From the NCBI RefSeq assembly GCF_005145025.1, contig NZ_CP039695.1, forward strand, positions 2,961,501 to 3,025,500: a stretch of 64,000 nt of DNA. The letters run 5' to 3'. Made by a program: the position numbers and the translations under genes. The notes beneath the pieces were generated by a model. It was not told the DNA's origin, did not search any database, and saw nothing but the letters and a program-made list of their open reading frames with translations. The stretch is from Novosphingobium sp. EMRT-2. Lineage in GTDB: Bacteria; Pseudomonadota; Alphaproteobacteria; Sphingomonadales; Sphingomonadaceae. Each line of letters opens with the position of its first letter. Within the stretch, counting starts at the first letter, position 1. This document shows positions 60,623 to 64,000 of this stretch, in pieces.

Positions 60623-60650
60623 TTTATACTCAGGCAACGCCCTTAGACAA
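60623..60650 (-). promoter_or_regulatory. Putative sigma-70 promoter of the TIR operon
   Basis: On the minus strand TTGTCT (60645-60650) and TATAAA (60623-60628) are separated by 16 bases. The TIR start codon is 52 bases downstream of the -10 box, with GGAG before it. Confidence 0.5.
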
Positions 60651-60691
60651 TTGTCGCGACCGCTGGTGTGATCGATGCCGCAGCCGGCGGG

Positions 60692-62101
60692 TCAGCCTAT
60701 TCCGGGCACCGCCTCGGGCACGGCCGCATCGCTTTCGAAGCTTGCCACCGGATAGGCGCAATAGTCCGCCGCGTACCACGCACCGGGGCGGTGATTGCCC
60801 GATTCGCCCAGACCGCCGAACGGCATGTTGGCGGCAGCGCCCGTGGTCGGGCGGTTGCGGTTGATCACGCCGGCGCGGGCGAAGTCGAGATAGTGCTCCC
60901 ACTTCGCGTCATCGCCGGTGACGAGGCCGGCGGAAAGGCCATAGGCGGTGGCGTTGGCGGCGGCGATCGCCTGTTCGAAATCGCCCACGCGGCGCACGAA
61001 CAGCACCGGCGCGAAGATTTCCTCGTCGGGCACGTCCACGCCGGTTACGTCATAGAGCGCGGGCTTGACGAAGCTGCCCGGCCGGCCGGCGATCCCGGTG
61101 AAGCGCCGCAGCGGGCGCGCGCCCATCCGCTCGATCGCGCCGACCATGTCGAGCGCGCGTTCCGCGGCCTGCACCGACACCAGCGGCCCCATGAAGGCGT
61201 CGCCGGCGTCCGACCATGCGGCCACCGGCAGGCGGTCGATCAGCGCGGTCAGGGCCTCGATGAAGGCGTCGCCCGTCGCGCCTTCGGGCACGATCAGCCG
61301 GCGCGCGCAGGAACAGCGCTGGCCGGTGGTGATGAAGGCGGACATCGCGATCACGCGCGCCACCGCCTCGGGATCGCCGTCCCACGCAATCAGCGGGTTG
61401 TTGCCGCCCAGCTCCAGCGCCAGCATCACGTGGGGCCGGTCGATGAAGGCGCGGCGGAAGGCGCGGCCGGCGGCGGAGGAGCCGGTGAACAGCAGCCCGT
61501 CGATGTCGCCGCCGATCAGCGCCGCGCCGGTCTCGCGCGCGCCCTGCGCCAGTTGGAGCACGCCATCGGGCAGGCCCGCCTCGGCCCACGCGCGGGCCAT
61601 GACCTCGCCGGTCCATGGCGCGATCTCGGACGGCTTGAACACCACCGTGTTGCCCGCCAGCAGCGCCGGCACGATGTGCCCGTTGGGCAGATGGCCGGGG
61701 AAGTTGTAGGGGCCAAGCACCGCCATCACACCGTGCGGGCGGTGGCGCAGCACCGCGCGGCCGAACGCGGTCGCGCTTTCGCGGGTGCCGGCGCGTTCGG
61801 CCTGCGCCGCGATCGATACCTCGACCTTGCCGGCCATGGACGCAGCTTCGGTCTTGCTTTCCCACAGCAGCTTGCCGGTCTCGCGCGAGATCGTCTCGGC
61901 GATCGAGCCTGCGTTCGCCTTCAGGTAATCGGCGTAGCGCCGGGCCACGGCGATGCGTTCGTTCAGCGGCGTGCGCGACCAGCCGGGCAGGGCGACGCGG
62001 GCGCGCTCCACCATCGATGCGGCTTCCTCCGGCGCGGTGATCGCGCCTTCCCACACGGTTTCGCCGGTTGCGGGATCGATCGACTGGAGCATTTCGGCCA
62101 T
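60692..62101 (-). CDS. astD: Succinylglutamate-semialdehyde dehydrogenase AstD
   Basis: A 469-residue aldehyde dehydrogenase of the arginine succinyltransferase pathway, oxidising succinylglutamate semialdehyde with NAD. VLGPYNFPGHLPNGHIVPAL, the Glu in LELGGNNP and the Cys in TTGQRCSCARRLIV are in place; the end NHRPGAWYAADYCAYPVAS is AstD-like. The ATG at 62101 starts the family sequence; the open frame to 62197 overlaps astA. It follows astA by 11 bases. A stand-alone paralogue is at 21331-22761. Confidence 0.95.
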   Translation of the reverse strand: MAEMLQSIDPATGETVWEGAITAPEEAASMVERARVALPGWSRTPLNERIAVARRYADYLKANAGSIAETISRETGKLLWESKTEAASMAGKVEVSIAAQAERAGTRESATAFGRAVLRHRPHGVMAVLGPYNFPGHLPNGHIVPALLAGNTVVFKPSEIAPWTGEVMARAWAEAGLPDGVLQLAQGARETGAALIGGDIDGLLFTGSSAAGRAFRRAFIDRPHVMLALELGGNNPLIAWDGDPEAVARVIAMSAFITTGQRCSCARRLIVPEGATGDAFIEALTALIDRLPVAAWSDAGDAFMGPLVSVQAAERALDMVGAIERMGARPLRRFTGIAGRPGSFVKPALYDVTGVDVPDEEIFAPVLFVRRVGDFEQAIAAANATAYGLSAGLVTGDDAKWEHYLDFARAGVINRNRPTTGAAANMPFGGLGESGNHRPGAWYAADYCAYPVASFESDAAVPEAVPGIG

Positions 62102-62112
62102 GTTCGCGTCCT

Positions 62113-63123
62113 TCAGGCCCGGACCAGGATCTGGCTGCCGGCATCGAGGCCGAGCATCCGGGCGGTGGAAGCCGGAATGTGGGCATTCCCGTCGCAAATG
62201 TCGACGGGGGCGTGAGTCACGCGGAAGCGCTCGATGGCGTCGTTGGCGACCAGCCGCGAAGGCGCGGCGGCGACGTTGTCGTTGACGGCTACGGTGCAGG
62301 GCGTGGTTCGACGGATCGTGTCGATCTTGTCGCGCGCGCAGGTCACCGTTGGTCCGCCGTCGAACACGTCGACCAGCCCGGTCCAGCTGAAGCCTTCGCT
62401 TTCGAGCATTTTGCGCGCGGCGCGGCCATCGGGGTGGACTTCGCCGATCACGTCGCGCGCGAACGGCTCGATCAGTTCCAGGTAGATCGGGTGGCGCGGG
62501 GCCAGATCGACCAGGAACTGCCCGTTGCTGGCGGTGATCATGCGGTCCGCTTCCTCGAAGGGCAGGCGGAAGAACTTGGCGGAAACGCCTTCCCAGAACG
62601 GGCTTTCGCCTTCCCAGTCAAACCAGCCGCGCAGTTCGGAAACGATCTTGTCGGCGAAGCGGTCGCGCGCCGCCGCTATCAGCATGTAGCGCGATGCCGC
62701 CAGCAGCGTGCCGTTGCCGCCGCCGCGATGCTCCGGGTGGACGAACAGCGAGCCGACCTCGCTGGCCCCGGCGCATTCGTTGACCAGCACCAGCGCCTCG
62801 TGCTCGAAGTTCACGCCGGCGGCGTTGGAATGCTGCGCCAGCTTGACCACGCGGAACGAGAAGTGCGGGCGCGCCACGCCGATCGCCCCGCGCACCGAGG
62901 CGACGCCGATCACCTGCCCGGTATCGCTCTCCTCCAGCATCAGCGTGTACCACGCCTCCGCCGCCGGGATCGTCCCGGCGAAGCTGGCCGCCGACAGGGC
63001 GAGCCGGTGGCCCAGCGTATCGGCGCATTCGGGCAGGCTGGTCAGCCCCGGACCGCCCAGGCGGGCGAGGTCGAGCAGGGCGTCGAGATCGGCTTCGGTG
63101 CCGGGGCGAACGATGCGGGCCAT
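62113..63123 (-). CDS. astA: Arginine N-succinyltransferase AstA
   Basis: A 336-residue GNAT-related enzyme that adds succinyl from succinyl-CoA to arginine. It begins IVRPGTEADLDALLDLARLG and has GVNFEHEALVLVNECAGASE, LFVHPEHRGGGNGTLLAASR and WTGLVDVFDGGPTVTCARD, all family sequences. Length is normal. The ATG at 63123 lies five bases after the transaminase stop. The frame remains open to 63633 only as a shadow. Confidence 0.95.
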   Translation of the reverse strand: MARIVRPGTEADLDALLDLARLGGPGLTSLPECADTLGHRLALSAASFAGTIPAAEAWYTLMLEESDTGQVIGVASVRGAIGVARPHFSFRVVKLAQHSNAAGVNFEHEALVLVNECAGASEVGSLFVHPEHRGGGNGTLLAASRYMLIAAARDRFADKIVSELRGWFDWEGESPFWEGVSAKFFRLPFEEADRMITASNGQFLVDLAPRHPIYLELIEPFARDVIGEVHPDGRAARKMLESEGFSWTGLVDVFDGGPTVTCARDKIDTIRRTTPCTVAVNDNVAAAPSRLVANDAIERFRVTHAPVDICDGNAHIPASTARMLGLDAGSQILVRA

Positions 63124-63128
63124 GGCGT

Positions 63129-64000
63129 TCAGGCCACTTCCGGAACGTGCGCGTTCCAGGCCGCGAACGTGGCGTCGAGCTTGGCGAGCGCCTCGTCGGC
63201 TTCGTCCTCCGAGATGATCAGCGGCGGCAGCAGGCGGATGCAGTTTTCGCCGCCGCCGGCCACCAGCAGGCCCTGTTCGCGCGCGGCGGCCATCATCTCG
63301 CGGTTGTTGGGCTTGAGCTTCACGCCCACCAGCAGGCCCTTGCCGCGCACTTCCTCGACGATCTCGGGATAGCGTTCGATCATCGCGCGCAGGCCCGTGG
63401 CCAGCCGGTCGCCGATCGCGCGCACATGGGCGAGCAGCGCTTCGTCGGCGATCAGGTCGAACGCCCTGGCCGCGACCGCCATGGCCAGTGGATTGCCGCC
63501 GAAGGTGGAGCCGTGGGTGCCGAAGACCATGCCCTTGGCCGCTTCGGCGCTGGCCAGGCACGCGCCCACCGGGAAGCCGCCGCCCAGCGCCTTGGCCACG
63601 GCCATGATGTCCGGCTCGCAGCCATCGAACCACTGGTGCGCGAACAGCTTACCGGTGCGGCCCATGCCGCTTTGCACTTCGTCGTAGATCAGCAGCACGC
63701 CGGCTTCGGTGCAGCGCTGGCGCACGTTGGCCAGCCATTCGCCGCTGAGCGCGCGGGCGCCGCCTTCGCCCTGCACCGGCTCCACGATCAGCGCGGCCGT
63801 GGTGGGGGAGGCGATGGCCTTCTCGATCGCGGCCATGTCATCGACATGAAGCTGGACGAAGCCGGGCAGGCGCGGGCCGAAGCCGTCGAGATAGGCAGCA
63901 TTCCCCGAAGCGTTGACGGCGGCATAAGTGCGGCCGTGGAACGAACCGGCGAACCCGATCACGTCGATGCGCTCGCCCTGCCCGTTGACGTGGTGATAGC
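63129..64000 (-). CDS. astC: Succinylornithine/acetylornithine aminotransferase, 5' end outside window
   Basis: The last 290 residues of a class III PLP aminotransferase; the gene begins beyond the window. GSFHGRTYAAVNASGN, IYDEVQSGMGRTGKLFAHQW and the PLP-lysine segment MAVAKALGGGFPVGACL are ArgD/AstC signatures. Position as first gene before astA and astD favours AstC, acting on succinylornithine; it may also serve as ArgD. The sequence alone cannot separate the two. Confidence 0.88.
   Translation of the reverse strand, partial: YHHVNGQGERIDVIGFAGSFHGRTYAAVNASGNAAYLDGFGPRLPGFVQLHVDDMAAIEKAIASPTTAALIVEPVQGEGGARALSGEWLANVRQRCTEAGVLLIYDEVQSGMGRTGKLFAHQWFDGCEPDIMAVAKALGGGFPVGACLASAEAAKGMVFGTHGSTFGGNPLAMAVAARAFDLIADEALLAHVRAIGDRLATGLRAMIERYPEIVEEVRGKGLLVGVKLKPNNREMMAAAREQGLLVAGGGENCIRLLPPLIISEDEADEALAKLDATFAAWNAHVPEVA

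Noticed and set aside
62102..62197. N-terminal extension of astD
   Set aside because: The extra 32 residues overlap astA and are not aldehyde dehydrogenase-like; the family start is the ATG at 62101.
1..64000. tRNA, rRNA or CRISPR arrays
   Set aside because: No cloverleaf ends, rRNA-like blocks or regularly spaced direct repeats were seen on reading; a dedicated search could still find a missed tRNA.

Overview
The window is high-GC chromosomal DNA of an alphaproteobacterium, most likely a sphingomonad (Sphingomonadales, Novosphingobium/Sphingomonas type). This is inferred from gene content and order: a ctaB-ctaG-ctaE-DUF983-SURF1 cytochrome oxidase block running into thrC, tandem DsbA-type proteins next to SMC and DciA/MutY, an alphaproteobacterial dihydroorotase, a DUF2188 protein, and a PF10118-type hydrolase beside a TetR regulator. 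Nearly all genes are housekeeping or metabolic. I saw no rRNA, tRNA, CRISPR array, transposase or prophage gene.

Layout. 1-2946: cytochrome c oxidase assembly and subunit III genes in one overlapping run. 2982-8199: thrC, a methyltransferase, folB, a pteridine-reductase-like SDR, then moaA-moaD-moaE, several joined by start/stop overlaps. 8200-13729: a lipoprotein, the rplU-rpmA operon with promoter and terminator, an acetyltransferase, an SDR/HxlR divergent pair, a VOC protein, and a PF10118 hydrolase/TetR divergent pair with a shared palindrome. 13737-16013: YgfZ-like protein and a secreted amidohydrolase. 16250-17643: a small lower-GC island with a GIY-YIG-like reading frame and, on the other strand, a DUF2188 gene overlapping a gene for a TIR/deoxyribosyltransferase-like protein. 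18012-26415: dihydroorotase, RarD-like transporter, envelope proteins, an AstD paralogue, SelO, a hydrolase and a glycosyltransferase. 26564-33750: YfgM-like/BamB, an ICMT-like membrane enzyme, gshA, rsmE, ubiA. 33741-45029: a SoxR-controlled VOC gene and soxR, a methyltransferase, smc, two DsbA-type thiol proteins, dciA, mutY, a serine hydrolase, nudC, and a FrnE-type DsbA. 45102-53368: a small low-GC membrane gene, a SleB-type hydrolase, a cobalamin riboswitch driving btuB-btuF-btuC-btuD, and a DUF389 protein. 53506-56963: two paired acyl-CoA dehydrogenases and a Crp/Fnr regulator. 56982-60570: a three-gene operon of a TIR-TM-TPR protein, a small unrecognised protein, and a TPR protein with a SLOG-like core. 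60692-64000: arginine succinyltransferase pathway genes (astD, astA, astC/argD).

The best candidate for an undescribed system is the 56982-60570 operon. It encodes a membrane-anchored TIR protein that keeps the putative catalytic glutamate, followed after one base by a small protein with no family I know, then a TPR protein whose middle looks like a nucleotide-binding Rossmann (SLOG/DprA-like) domain. A plausible -35/-10 pair and Shine-Dalgarno lie directly upstream. The second candidate is the DUF2188 plus TIR-like pair in the 16-17.6 kb island. Functions in conflict or nucleotide signalling are inference from domain architecture.
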